A DNA stretch of 64,000 nucleotides from Adlercreutzia hattorii. Its GTDB lineage: Bacteria; Actinomycetota; Coriobacteriia; Coriobacteriales; Eggerthellaceae. Where the stretch lies: the NCBI RefSeq assembly GCF_011405655.1, contig NZ_AP022829.1:1225001-1289000 (forward strand). The letters run 5' to 3'. The translations under genes and the position numbers were made by a program. Position 1 is the stretch's first letter; the number at the start of each line of letters is the position of its first letter. The notes under the pieces were generated by a model. That model worked only from the letters and a program-made list of their open reading frames with translations. It did not search any database and was not told the origin of the DNA. This document shows, one piece after another, positions 43,232-51,587 of this stretch.

Positions 43232-43552
43232 CTCCTTCGGATGTCCTGGCCGCGAAAGCGAGGATCCGTAAGGGACGAGCGAGAGCGTGCAAATGGAGCT
43301 GCGAGTGCCCAGCATGGCGGATCCGATGCATCGAACCGGAAGTCGCGGTTGCGCGGCTGCGTGGCGGAGGCTGTCGGTCGGAGGTTGCGGCCGCGATGCT
43401 GTTCGTTGAGTGGTGCGGACGAGATAGCGCGGGCTGGGAGCTTTGTAGCGGAAGGGGAATGAGATGGCTACGATTGTCGAGGGCCTTCTTGCTGCGCGGG
43501 GACGCCTCCTCCGGCGCTTGTCTGCCTTGTCGTACTTTCTTTGCGCAATCCC
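43232..43552. other. Gene-free stretch after the metG terminator
   Basis: About 320 bases with open frames but no ribosome sites or recognisable protein. I see no repeat or RNA structure of note in it. Confidence 0.5.
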
Positions 43553-43593
43553 TTGCTTTTGCGGAGGATTGTGCTATTTTAGACAGGCTGTCT
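43553..43593 (+). promoter_or_regulatory. rpsB promoter with palindrome at the start site
   Basis: -35 TTGCTT (43553-43558), 16-base spacer with TGC before the -10 TATTTT (43575-43580), then at once the palindrome AGACAGGCTGTCT (43581-43593). The rpmE promoter at 50844 has the same arrangement. The leader to rpsB is then about 130 bases. Confidence 0.6.
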
Positions 43594-43723
43594 TCGCAGG
43601 CGTGCGATGGGCAGCGGCAACTATCACACATGCTCGGGCGACCGAACTTCGCGAGTGGCCACCGGAAAAAGGCTGCGAAGGGGCGGGATGACCTCGGGCA
43701 GAGGACTAACGAATGGAGTGATC

Positions 43724-44548
43724 ATGACGAAAGTCAGCATTACCACGCTGCTCGACGCCGGCGCGCACTTCGGGCATCAGACCCGCCGCTGGAACCCCAA
43801 GATGAAGCCGTACATCTTCGGCAGCCGCGGCGACATCTACATCATCGACCTGAAGCAGACCCTCTACGGGCTCGACGCCGCCTACACCTTCGTGAGCAAC
43901 CTCACCCGCAAGGGCGGCACCGTGCTGTTCGTGGGCACCAAGAAGCAGGCCCAGGAGGCCGTCGCTGACGCCGCCAACCGCTGCGGCATGCCCTACGTGA
44001 ACGCCCGCTGGCTCGGCGGCATGCTCACCAACTTCGCCACCATCCGCACCCGCGTGAAGCGCATGGAGGAGCTGGAGGCCATGGACGCCGACGGCCGCAT
44101 GGCGCTGCTTCCCAAGAAGGAGCAGATCCTGCTGCACAAGGAGCTCGCGAAGCTGCAGACCAACCTCAACGGCATCCGCAACATGAAGAAGGTGCCCGAC
44201 GCCATCTTCGTGATCGACACCAACCGCGAGGGCATCGCCCTGCACGAGGCCCATCGCCTGGAGATCCCCGTCGTGGGCACGCTCGACACCAACTGCGACC
44301 CGGACGACGTCGATTACGGCATTCCGGCCAACGACGACGCCATCCGCTCCGTGCGCCTGCTCGCCGACTTCATGGCCGACGCCGTCATCGCCGGCACCGG
44401 TGCCGACGTGACCGCCGCCGAGATGGCCGGCGAGGCCGCTGCCGCCGACGCTGTGGCCGAGGTGGCCACCGAGGCCGCCGCTGACGTGGCCGAGGGCGCG
44501 GGCGCCGAGGTCGCTGCCGACGTGGTCGCCGACGCTGTCTCTGAGTAA
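43724..44548 (+). CDS. rpsB: 30S ribosomal protein S2
   Basis: Binds the 30S head-body junction and recruits S1. Signatures: [62 protein letters not shown] and [29 protein letters not shown] at 43724 has GGAG upstream and gives the standard N-terminus; upstream in-frame ATG codons would add an atypical leader. The last 45 residues are an Ala/Glu/Asp-rich extension (274 total). tsf follows at 31 bases, the classic rpsB-tsf operon. Confidence 0.97.
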   Translation: MTKVSITTLLDAGAHFGHQTRRWNPKMKPYIFGSRGDIYIIDLKQTLYGLDAAYTFVSNLTRKGGTVLFVGTKKQAQEAVADAANRCGMPYVNARWLGGMLTNFATIRTRVKRMEELEAMDADGRMALLPKKEQILLHKELAKLQTNLNGIRNMKKVPDAIFVIDTNREGIALHEAHRLEIPVVGTLDTNCDPDDVDYGIPANDDAIRSVRLLADFMADAVIAGTGADVTAAEMAGEAAAADAVAEVATEAAADVAEGAGAEVAADVVADAVSE

Positions 44549-44579
44549 GTAAGACTCTCATTCCCCAAAGGAGGAATTC

Positions 44580-45440
44580 ATGGCTAACATCACCGCTTCC
44601 ATGGTGAAAGAGCTCCGCGAGATGACCGGCGCGGGCATGATGGAGTGCAAGAAGGCCCTGGCCGAGGCCGAGGGCGAGATGGAGAAGGCCGTCGACGTGC
44701 TGCGCACCCGCGGGCTCGCCGCCGTCGCCAAGAAGGCCGGGCGCGCCACCAACGAGGGCACCGTCATGGCCATCGTGAACGATGCGTGCACCACCGGCGC
44801 CGTGGTCGAGCTGAACTGCGAGACTGACTTCGTGGGCATGAACGAGAAGTTCAAGGCCTATGCCGAGAAGATCGCCAAGGCGGCGCTTGCCGCGAAGCCG
44901 GCCGATGTGGACGCGCTGAAGGCCGCCGTCATCGACGGCGAGACCGTCGAGGAGATCGTCACCGACTGCATCCACGTGATGGGCGAGAACACCCAGCTGG
45001 CCCGCGTGGCCGTGGTGGACGCCCAAGCTGTGTCCGCCTACATCCACGGCGGCGGCAAGATCGGCGTTCTGGTGACCTTCAACGTCGAGGGCATCGATCC
45101 GGCCTCCGACGCCTTCCAGAAGTGTGGCCGCGACATCGCCATGCAGGTGGCTGCTCTGAACCCGGTGTCCGCCACCCGCGAGGACGTGCCCGCCGACGTG
45201 GCCGCCCACGAGATGGAGATCTACAAGGCCCAGGCCGCCGAGTCCGGCAAGCCCGAGGCCATCCAGGAGAAGATCGCGCTCGGCCGCATGGACAAGTTCT
45301 ACAAGGAGAACTGCCTTGCCGAGCAGGACTTCGTGAAGAACCCCGACCTCACGGTGGCCCAGTACGCCGACGAGTGCGCCAAGGAGATGGGCGGAAAAAT
45401 CGCCATCACCGGTTTCGTGCGCTTCGCTCTGGGCGAGTAG
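44580..45440 (+). CDS. tsf: Elongation factor Ts
   Basis: Exchanges GDP for GTP on EF-Tu. The 286-residue protein starts ANITASMVKELREMTGAGMMECKKALAEAEGEMEKAVDVLR with the conserved TDxVAxNxxF-like site as CETDFVGMNEKFKAYAEKIA, and ends with two dimerisation repeats. AAAGGAGGAATTC precedes the ATG. Followed by a strong terminator. Confidence 0.97.
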   Translation: MANITASMVKELREMTGAGMMECKKALAEAEGEMEKAVDVLRTRGLAAVAKKAGRATNEGTVMAIVNDACTTGAVVELNCETDFVGMNEKFKAYAEKIAKAALAAKPADVDALKAAVIDGETVEEIVTDCIHVMGENTQLARVAVVDAQAVSAYIHGGGKIGVLVTFNVEGIDPASDAFQKCGRDIAMQVAALNPVSATREDVPADVAAHEMEIYKAQAAESGKPEAIQEKIALGRMDKFYKENCLAEQDFVKNPDLTVAQYADECAKEMGGKIAITGFVRFALGE

Positions 45441-45473
45441 CCGCAACGGGATGGATTTATTTCCAAAAGGAGG

Positions 45474-45502
45474 AAAGCCCGCGCGGGTGCGCGGGCTTTT
45501 TT
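45474..45502 (+). terminator. Terminator after tsf
   Basis: Perfect 11-bp stem AAAGCCCGCGC/GCGCGGGCTTT (45474-45484 with 45489-45499) running into TTTTTT. It is followed at once by a TATAAT box (45504-45509) that may serve murA. Confidence 0.92.
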
Positions 45503-45572
45503 CTATAATAGGGACACTTGTGAATAGTTGCATGACGCGGGGCGCTCGGGCGTCCCGGCAAAAGGACTAGAA

Positions 45573-46853
45573 ATGAACCAGGAAGTCATCATCGTTCGGG
45601 GAAACCATACCCTCAAAGGCGACGTGCGCGTCTCCGGCGCCAAGAACTCGGCCTTGAAGCTCATGGCCGCGTCCATTCTGGGGCAGGGGGAGACGATCCT
45701 GCACAACGTGCCGCTCATTTCCGATATCGAACTTATGAGCGAGGTGCTCGCGCGCCTGGGCGCCACCGTGGTGCGCGAGGGGCATACCCTGCGCATAAAC
45801 ACTGCCGACGTCGACAGCTGCGAGACGCCCTACGAGCTCGTCTCGAAGATGCGCGCCTCCATCTCGGTGCTGGGGCCGCTTATCGGGCGCTTCGGCGAGG
45901 CGCGGGTGGCCATGCCCGGCGGCTGCCAGATCGGCGCCCGCAAGATCGACATGCACCTGGTGGGCTTGGAGGCCCTGGGCGTTGCGTTCGACGTGGATCA
46001 CGGCGTTCTGGCCGCCACGACGCCGAACGGCCTGCGCGGCACCCACGTGTACCTCGAGTTCCCCTCGGTGGGCGCCACGGAGAACATGCTCATGGCCGCC
46101 GTGACCGCCGAGGGCCACACGGCCATCGAGAACGCCGCCTGCGAGCCCGAGATCGAGGATCTGGCGAACATGCTCAACGCCATGGGCGCGCGCGTGTCCG
46201 GCGCCGGCACCTCGCTCATCGAGATCGAGGGCGTGCCGCTCTCGACGCTCCATCCCTGCGAGCACACGACGGTGGGCGACCGCATCGAGGCGGGCACCTT
46301 CCTCGTCGGCGGCGCGCTTTCCGGAGGCCCCCTCACCGTGCACGGCATCGACCCCGCCTTTTTGCGCATGGCCATTATGAAGTTGCGCGCCATGGGCTGC
46401 GATGTCGAAACGGGCGACGACTGGATCACCGTGCGCCGCGAAGGGCCCTTGTCCTCCGTGGACATCCAGACGCTGCCGCACCCCGGCTTTCCCACCGACC
46501 TGCAGGCCCAGTTCATGCTGCTGGCGGCCCTGGCCGACGATGTGTCGGTCATCACGGAGAACGTCTTCGAGAACCGTTTCATGTTCGCCGCCGAGCTCAT
46601 GCGCATGGGGGCCGACGTGACGCTGGACGACCACCATGCCATCGTGCGCGGTGTCGATCATTTGGAAGGGGCGCCCGTGTCCTCCACCGATCTGCGGGCG
46701 GGCGCGGCTCTCGTGCTCGCGGGCATCGTGGCTGACGGCGAGACGAGCGTGCACCACTTGGAGCACATCGACCGCGGCTATGAGGACTACGTGGGCAAGC
46801 TGGCCTCCCTCGGCGCCGATATCCGTCGCGTGTCCGCGGATTCTCTCCGCTAG
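45573..46853 (+). CDS. murA: UDP-N-acetylglucosamine 1-carboxyvinyltransferase
   Basis: First committed step of peptidoglycan synthesis; the target of fosfomycin. Motifs: GDVRVSGAKNSALKLMAASIL at the start, RASISVLGPLIGRFGEARVAMPGGCQIGARKIDMHL with the fosfomycin-sensitive Cys, VGATENMLMAAV, and STDLRAGAALVLAGIVADGET near the end. The Cys predicts fosfomycin sensitivity of the enzyme itself (established). ATG at 45573 follows AAAGGAC. The LCP gene follows at eight bases. Confidence 0.96.
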   Translation: MNQEVIIVRGNHTLKGDVRVSGAKNSALKLMAASILGQGETILHNVPLISDIELMSEVLARLGATVVREGHTLRINTADVDSCETPYELVSKMRASISVLGPLIGRFGEARVAMPGGCQIGARKIDMHLVGLEALGVAFDVDHGVLAATTPNGLRGTHVYLEFPSVGATENMLMAAVTAEGHTAIENAACEPEIEDLANMLNAMGARVSGAGTSLIEIEGVPLSTLHPCEHTTVGDRIEAGTFLVGGALSGGPLTVHGIDPAFLRMAIMKLRAMGCDVETGDDWITVRREGPLSSVDIQTLPHPGFPTDLQAQFMLLAALADDVSVITENVFENRFMFAAELMRMGADVTLDDHHAIVRGVDHLEGAPVSSTDLRAGAALVLAGIVADGETSVHHLEHIDRGYEDYVGKLASLGADIRRVSADSLR

Positions 46854-46861
46854 GGGCGTCC

Positions 46862-48373
46862 ATGGCACTGCACGGCAAAAAGGCCCCTTCGGCCTCCCAG
46901 ACCCGTCGCGTCTCCCGACGCGTGAACGATTCCATGATCGGCTCCCATGTGGAACGCGGCTCCTCCGCTCGGGGGCGCCACGCTGCCGGCGCCGACCGTC
47001 CGGCCCGCGTCGACTTCTCCGATGGACGCCGCAGCCGCCGAGCTGACCGCGGCATGGTGGACCAGGTGGACGTGGGCGCTACGAGCGGCGAGAGCGACTC
47101 CGATTACGCCCGGCGCCGCGCCCGGCGCAGCTACGCCGAGGAGATTCAGGCCAAGGGGCGCCGCCGCAAGATGATCTTCTTCGGGGCGGTTGCCCTGCTC
47201 GTAGTCGTGGTGGCCGCTGTGGCGGGCACGGCGGCGTTCTTCGCCTGGTCCGACTCCCAGCTGTCCTTGGGCGACTCGAACGCCAAAGAGGCGCTGACGG
47301 CTCCCGAGGAGGGAGCGCCCTATTACGCGCTGCTCTCCGCCGATCTCGCCAAGAACACGGCAGCTCCCTCCGCATCTGACGAGGCCTATCTCGCCGTGCG
47401 CATCGACGAGGGCGCCCGCACGCTTACGTTCATCTCGCTGCCGCCCTCGGTGTCCGTGGAGCTTTCCGACGGCGAGCGCCACGCCCTCCGCGACGCCACG
47501 TCGGTTGGCGGCGACGCGGAGCTTCTCCGGGCCGCCGGTTCGCTGCTCGGGGTTCAGTTCGCCCACTTTGCCTCCACCGATGCCGAAGGCCTCGCCTCCC
47601 TGGTTGATCTGGTGGGAGGCGTGCCGGTGGAGCTGTCCGAGGAAGTGGACGACCCCCGGGCCGGCATCCACGTGCTGGCCGCCGGCTCCCAGACGCTTGA
47701 CGGCGCCCAGGCGCTCACGCTTTTGCGAGCGGCCAACTACAGCGATGCAATGGGAATGCAGGCGAAGATGCGGGCCCTGTTCACGGTGAATCTGGCCGAG
47801 CGCGCCACCTCGGGCGAGGGTCTTTCCTTCCCGAGCGTGATAGCCGACGGCGCGCCCTTCGTCTCCACGGACTGGACAAGCGGCCAGCTCATCTCTTTGG
47901 GCGATGCTCTCAGCCCCCTCACCGAGGCGACGGTGTACGCTGCCGTGGTTCCCGGGCGCCTCACGACCTCCGACGAGGGCGAGGAGACCTACGAGGTGTC
48001 CGACGAGGATCTCGCTGCGATGATGGAGACGGTGAACGCGGGGAATTCGCCGGAGAGCTTCGAGGGCAACCTCGCCAATGTCGACCGCAGCCTCGTCACC
48101 GTGGAGGTGCGCAACGGCAGCGGCATCCAGGGCGCGGCGGCCCGTTGCGGCGAGCTTCTGACCTCGGCGGGCTACGACGTGAAATCCGTCGGCAACGTGG
48201 ACGATGGCACGGTGTACCCCGAGACGCTCGTCATCTACAAGGACGAGGCCTTCGAAATCGCCGCCAAGGCCATCGTGAGCGACCTGTCCGCGGGACGGGT
48301 GGTGAACGGCGGTGACTTCTATACCTTCGACACCAACGTTTTGGTGATCATCGGCACCGACTGGATCGGCTAG
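46862..48373 (+). CDS. LytR-CpsA-Psr (LCP) family protein
   Basis: LCP enzymes transfer lipid-linked glycopolymers to peptidoglycan at the outer face of the membrane. The 503-residue protein has an Arg-rich cytoplasmic N-terminus (1-103), a membrane segment near 104-127 (MIFFGAVALLVVVVAAVAGTAAFFAW), an LCP domain with VGGVPVELSEEVDDPRAGIHVLAAGSQTLDGAQALTLLR, and a C-terminal LytR_C domain (VEVRNGSGIQGAAARCGELLTSAGYDV). The phosphate-binding Asp/Arg set is only partly conserved (AANYSDAMG in place of a R-x-D-x-DxxR-type motif), so activity is uncertain. Confidence 0.85.
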   Translation: MALHGKKAPSASQTRRVSRRVNDSMIGSHVERGSSARGRHAAGADRPARVDFSDGRRSRRADRGMVDQVDVGATSGESDSDYARRRARRSYAEEIQAKGRRRKMIFFGAVALLVVVVAAVAGTAAFFAWSDSQLSLGDSNAKEALTAPEEGAPYYALLSADLAKNTAAPSASDEAYLAVRIDEGARTLTFISLPPSVSVELSDGERHALRDATSVGGDAELLRAAGSLLGVQFAHFASTDAEGLASLVDLVGGVPVELSEEVDDPRAGIHVLAAGSQTLDGAQALTLLRAANYSDAMGMQAKMRALFTVNLAERATSGEGLSFPSVIADGAPFVSTDWTSGQLISLGDALSPLTEATVYAAVVPGRLTTSDEGEETYEVSDEDLAAMMETVNAGNSPESFEGNLANVDRSLVTVEVRNGSGIQGAAARCGELLTSAGYDVKSVGNVDDGTVYPETLVIYKDEAFEIAAKAIVSDLSAGRVVNGGDFYTFDTNVLVIIGTDWIG

Positions 48374-48432
48374 GCGCCCTCTGTGTTATGATGCTGGCCG
48401 ATATAGGAAACCTCTCACGATAGGAGTGACTC

Positions 48433-48663
48433 ATGGTTGAGAAGTCCGATGTGGCCGCGGTGCTGGAGCTGATCCGCCCGAGCCTGCAGGCCGACGGCGG
48501 CGACGTGCAGCTGGTGGACGTGTCCGACGACGGCGTCGTCACGGTGGAGCTGCAGGGTGCCTGCAAGGGCTGCCCCATGTCCCAGATGACGCTCGCCAAT
48601 GGCGTCGAGCGCATCCTGAAGGAGCGCGTGCCCGGCGTTACCTCCGTGGTGCCGGCCCAATAG
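48433..48663 (+). CDS. NifU C-terminal domain Fe-S scaffold protein
   Basis: A 76-residue stand-alone NifU-like domain that can carry a cluster to apo-proteins. VLELIRPSLQADGGDVQLVDV and GACKGCPMSQMTLANGVERILKE with the CxxC cluster ligands are the whole family signature. TAGGAG precedes the ATG. It is a single-gene unit followed by a terminator. Confidence 0.95.
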   Translation: MVEKSDVAAVLELIRPSLQADGGDVQLVDVSDDGVVTVELQGACKGCPMSQMTLANGVERILKERVPGVTSVVPAQ

Positions 48664-48687
48664 GCGGCAACGAGTTCGGAAATGCGT

Positions 48688-48713
48688 GCGGGCTCTTCGG
48701 GGCCCGCTTTTTT
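48688..48713 (+). terminator. Terminator after the NifU-like gene
   Basis: GCGGGC/GCCCGC (48688-48693 with 48702-48707) followed by six T. Confidence 0.88.
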
Positions 48714-48730
48714 ACGAGAGAGGCTGGTGT

Positions 48731-49021
48731 ATGGAAGGATGCTGGAGCCGTCGCGGGTGCGATGACGAGATGCAGGGGCGCTGTCCGCACAACGTGCCGG
48801 GGGAGCCGTGCCCGGCGGACTGCCATTACGCGGCGTGCCACCGTCCGACTCATGTGGTGTGCGAGGACTTCGGAGTGCTCTTAAATCCGAACCGCGATTA
48901 CGACGCGGCTGTCAAGCAGGTGTGTCGCTTCTGCGAGCACTTCCTTGTGAATGGGCCGGACATCGACCCGGAAACGTGTACGCGCGACAAATTCAGCGGC
49001 CGCAACCGGTTCCTGCTTTAG
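48731..49021 (+). CDS. Small Cys-rich protein of unknown function
   Basis: 96 residues with ten Cys at 4, 10, 18, 27, 31, 36, 44, 65, 68 and 83. The spacing CPADCHYAAC and CRFCEHF suggests a metal or Fe-S site. No signal peptide, so it should be cytoplasmic. I do not recognise the family. AGAGAGG lies upstream of the ATG at 48731; an in-frame ATG at 48686 lies inside the preceding terminator. Its position beside the NifU-like gene is suggestive of Fe-S chemistry, but this is only context. Confidence 0.65.
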   Translation: MEGCWSRRGCDDEMQGRCPHNVPGEPCPADCHYAACHRPTHVVCEDFGVLLNPNRDYDAAVKQVCRFCEHFLVNGPDIDPETCTRDKFSGRNRFLL

Positions 49022-49126
49022 GACTCGACACAGATTTTGTGACCATTTTCTCTCGACTTTTTGCAAAGACCGAGAAGGCAGTTGGGTGAGAGGGCTTGCT
49101 TTTGCGTGATTGTCGAGGGGCTCTGC

Positions 49127-49132
49127 TACAAT
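49127..49132 (+). promoter_or_regulatory. Extended -10 promoter before the zinc-ribbon gene and lgt
   Basis: TGC-TACAAT, an extended -10, with a loose TTGCGT 19 bases upstream. It sits about 35 bases before the coding start. Confidence 0.4.
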
Positions 49133-49167
49133 GCAGTTCGGCAAAGGTTCAAGCGTGAGCGAAGGCG

Positions 49168-49407
49168 GTGAGAGCAGTGAAAGCGAAGGTGACCTGTCCG
49201 GCCTGCGGGGCCGATGACCTCGACGTGCGCGCTTACGACTCGCTCATGGCCCTGCGCGCCGATCTGGCGCTGTTCACGCTGACCTGTCCCCATTGCGCCG
49301 CCCGCATCTCGGCGCTTCTGACCATTCCGCCCGAGTTGCGGGAGGAAGTTGTATTTGCCGCCATCGAGCTGGGCGCCGGCATGGGCGCCCATGAGGGAAC
49401 ATCGTAA
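49168..49407 (+). CDS. Small zinc-ribbon protein
   Basis: 79 residues with two CxxC knuckles, VTCPACGADDL and LTCPHCAARI, separated by a helix-like stretch; probably a zinc ribbon. Function unknown. GTG at 49168 or 49177 are both possible starts. Its stop overlaps the ATG of lgt by one base (TAATG), so the genes are translationally coupled. Confidence 0.7.
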   Translation: MRAVKAKVTCPACGADDLDVRAYDSLMALRADLALFTLTCPHCAARISALLTIPPELREEVVFAAIELGAGMGAHEGTS

Positions 49408-50258
49408 TGCTGAACGACATTTATCAGGGGCTTGACCCCATTGCCTTCTCGCTGGGGCCTCTGGTGGTGCGCTGGTACGGCCTGGCCTACGTGCTCGGGT
49501 TCGTCTGCGCCGCCGCCATCATCTACTTCGTAGCGAAGCGCTGGAAGCTCGGCATGAGCGAGGACAACCTGCTCACGCTCATGGTCTGCGCCATCGTCGG
49601 CGTGGTGCTGGGTGCGCGCATCGGATACGTGCTGTTCTACGGCGACGGCTACTACCTGTCCCATCCGCTGGAGATCCTTGCGTTCAACCAGGGGGGCATG
49701 AGCTTCCATGGCGGTCTCGTGGGGCTGCTTATCGGCGGCGCCGTAGCTGCCCGTATGACGCGCATTCCGTTTCTCACGTTGGCCGACTTGGGATCCATTG
49801 CGGCGCCGATTGGCCTGTTCTTCGGCCGCTGCGCCAACTTCGTGAACGGCGAGCTGTGGGGCGCGCCCACCGACGGGCCGCTCGGCGTGGTGTTCGGCGG
49901 CGCGGCCGGCATGATGCCGCGGCATCCCAGCCAGCTCTACGAGGCGGTGCTGGAGGGGATCGTCATCTTCTGCGTCCTGTTCGCGCTCTCGCGCAAGCGG
50001 CCACCGAGGCCCCAGGGCACCTTCCTCGGCGCATTTCTGGTGCTCTACGGCATCTTCCGCTTCCTCATCGAGTTCGTGCGCGAGCCCGACGTGCAACTGG
50101 GATACCTGTGGGGCGGTTGGCTCACCATGGGCCAAGTGCTCTCGGCACCGCTCATTGTGGCCGGCATCGCGCTGCTTATCTACGCGGCGAGGACGCGGCA
50201 TCCCCAGGCCGGACCGCAGGAGATTCAGCCGCCGTCTGTCCCTGGCGATGCGGCTTAG
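49407..50258 (+). CDS. lgt: Prolipoprotein diacylglyceryl transferase
   Basis: Transfers diacylglycerol to the lipobox Cys of prolipoproteins in the membrane. The 283-residue polytopic protein contains LVVRWYGLAYVLGF, MSFHGGLVGLLIGGAVAAR with the essential His, the Lgt signature GLFFGRCANFVNGELWGAPT, and HPSQLYEAVLEG. About seven membrane segments are apparent. The N-terminus is standard. Confidence 0.96.
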   Translation: MLNDIYQGLDPIAFSLGPLVVRWYGLAYVLGFVCAAAIIYFVAKRWKLGMSEDNLLTLMVCAIVGVVLGARIGYVLFYGDGYYLSHPLEILAFNQGGMSFHGGLVGLLIGGAVAARMTRIPFLTLADLGSIAAPIGLFFGRCANFVNGELWGAPTDGPLGVVFGGAAGMMPRHPSQLYEAVLEGIVIFCVLFALSRKRPPRPQGTFLGAFLVLYGIFRFLIEFVREPDVQLGYLWGGWLTMGQVLSAPLIVAGIALLIYAARTRHPQAGPQEIQPPSVPGDAA

Positions 50259-50408
50259 GCGCTCCATCGGGTTTTCTTGTAACGACGTGGTGTCACCCGG
50301 CGTTGCGGAAATCGGGGTGGCACTCCTTCCAGTACAATATTTCAAGGCTGCGGACAGCGCGTCTGCGGCTCTTTGTAACGAGCAGCTACAAGAGATATGA
50401 GGTAGAAC

Positions 50409-50789
50409 ATGGACGTGAAATTCTACAAGTGCATGCATTGCGGCAACATTGCCGTTAAGGTCTTCGACGCGGGTGTGCCGCTGGTGTGCTGCGGCGAGAA
50501 GATGGTTGAGCTGGTCGCCGGCTCCCAGGACGCCGCCCTGGAGAAGCACGTGCCCGCCGTCGAGGTCGAGGGCAACAAGGTCGTCGTGAACGTCGGCTCG
50601 GTGGATCATCCCATGCTGGAGGAGCACTGGATCCAGTTCATCTGCCTGGTGACCGACAAGGGCTACCAGATTCACCCGCTCGCCCCGGGCGATGCCCCCC
50701 ACGCCGAGTTCGTCATCGCCGAGGGCGAGACGCCGCTCAAGGTCTACGAGCACTGCAACCTCCACGGCCTGTGGGTGACCGAGATCTAA
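50409..50789 (+). CDS. Superoxide reductase (desulfoferrodoxin type)
   Basis: Reduces superoxide to peroxide without releasing oxygen, typical of anaerobes. The 126-residue protein has the N-terminal desulforedoxin FeS4 site, FYKCMHCGNIA and VCCGEKM, and the C-terminal catalytic site with His ligands in EKHVPAVE, VDHPMLEEHWIQF and Cys/His in YEHCNLHGLW. Thus it is the two-centre form. A TACAAT box lies about 75 bases upstream (near 50334). Single-gene unit with a strong terminator. Confidence 0.95.
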   Translation: MDVKFYKCMHCGNIAVKVFDAGVPLVCCGEKMVELVAGSQDAALEKHVPAVEVEGNKVVVNVGSVDHPMLEEHWIQFICLVTDKGYQIHPLAPGDAPHAEFVIAEGETPLKVYEHCNLHGLWVTEI

Positions 50790-50814
50790 ACGCCCGCTCG
50801 CGGAGCGAAATGAG

Positions 50815-50842
50815 AAAGACCCGTGTTGCGCGGGTCTTTTTT
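50815..50842 (+). terminator. Terminator after the superoxide reductase gene
   Basis: AAAGACCCG/CGGGTCTTT stem (50815-50823 with 50831-50839) and a T run. It lies directly before the rpmE promoter. Confidence 0.9.
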
Positions 50843-50843
50843 C

Positions 50844-50885
50844 TTGCATTCGGGGAAAACGATGCTAATATAGACAAGCTTGTCT
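50844..50885 (+). promoter_or_regulatory. rpmE promoter with palindrome at the start site
   Basis: TTGCAT (50844-50849), 16-base spacer with TGC before TAATAT (50866-50871), then the perfect 14-bp palindrome AGACAAGCTTGTCT (50872-50885). Same layout as at rpsB. Confidence 0.65.
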
Positions 50886-50888
50886 CAG

Positions 50889-50938
50889 GGCTTGGTCGGA
50901 AACCAAGCCGCATTCGGCCCCTTGGTCGGAAACCAAGG
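50889..50938 (+). promoter_or_regulatory. Twin-hairpin leader of rpmE (candidate L31 ribosomal leader)
   Basis: Hairpin 1: GGCTTGGT/ACCAAGCC (50889-50896 with 50902-50909). Hairpin 2: CCTTGGT/ACCAAGG (50920-50926 with 50932-50938). Both carry the loop CGGAA and stand 17 bases before the rpmE start. L31 leaders are known in several phyla, and I recall a coriobacterial class; whether this is that class needs a covariance-model match. Confidence 0.7.
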
Positions 50939-50954
50939 AAGTTAGGAGAACCCA

Positions 50955-51437
50955 ATGAAGCAAGGTATTCATCCGGAGTACGTGGACTGCGTCGTGAAGT
51001 GCAGCTGCGGCAACACCTTCACCACCCGCTCCACCAAGCCCGAGCTGAAGATCGACATCTGCAACGCCTGTCATCCGTTCTACACCGGCACCCAGAAGCT
51101 CATCGACACCGGTGGACGCGTCCAGCGCTTCGCCGACCGCTTCGGCGCCGCTAAGGACGTCGTGGCCGAGCGCGAGGCCGCCAAGAAGGCCGAGCGCGCC
51201 GCTCAGATCGCCGAGCGCGAGGCCGCCAAGAAGGCCGAGCGCGAGGCCAAGGCCGCCGCTAAGGCCGAGCGCGCCGCCGCCTATGCCGCCAAGGCCGCCG
51301 AGGAGGCCGCCCGCGCCGAGGCTCAGGCCGACGTTGACGCCATGGAAGACGCCGCTGCCGCCGGCACCGCCGAGGAGGCTCCCGGCGTGGAGCTGACCGA
51401 CGCCGAGGTGACCGAGGCCGTGGAGGCCGCCGAGTAG
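50955..51437 (+). CDS. rpmE: 50S ribosomal protein L31 with a 90-residue charged extension
   Basis: Zinc-binding (C+) form: Cys16 and Cys18 in KCSCGNTF, Cys36 and Cys39 in [10 protein letters not shown]. The L31 core is residues 1-70. The remaining 90 residues are a likely helical coiled coil of Ala/Glu/Lys/Arg repeats ([20 protein letters not shown]) ending in an acidic segment. The usual length is about 70-90. ATG has AGTTAGGAG upstream. The leader carries twin hairpins, so autoregulation by L31 is likely. Confidence 0.95.
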   Translation: MKQGIHPEYVDCVVKCSCGNTFTTRSTKPELKIDICNACHPFYTGTQKLIDTGGRVQRFADRFGAAKDVVAEREAAKKAERAAQIAEREAAKKAEREAKAAAKAERAAAYAAKAAEEAARAEAQADVDAMEDAAAAGTAEEAPGVELTDAEVTEAVEAAE

Positions 51438-51461
51438 CTCGTCGTCGCATTCGGTGAACGC

Positions 51462-51500
51462 AAGGCCCGCTCGCACTCCGGTGCGGCGGGCCTTTTCTTT
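51462..51500 (+). terminator. Terminator after rpmE
   Basis: AAGGCCCGC/GCGGGCCTT (51462-51470 with 51486-51494), then TTTTCTTTT. Confidence 0.88.
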
Positions 51501-51587
51501 TGCCGTCCTGTGAATTCCCGCAAAGGGGAGCGGGCGCGGTTTTATAATGCTAGGGAGTTGAACGCAACGCGACCGATGGGAGTAGAT

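Noticed and set aside
43607-43723. N-terminal extension of S2 from an upstream ATG
   Set aside because: The ATG at 43724 has a ribosome site and gives the universal S2 start; the upstream part overlaps the leader.
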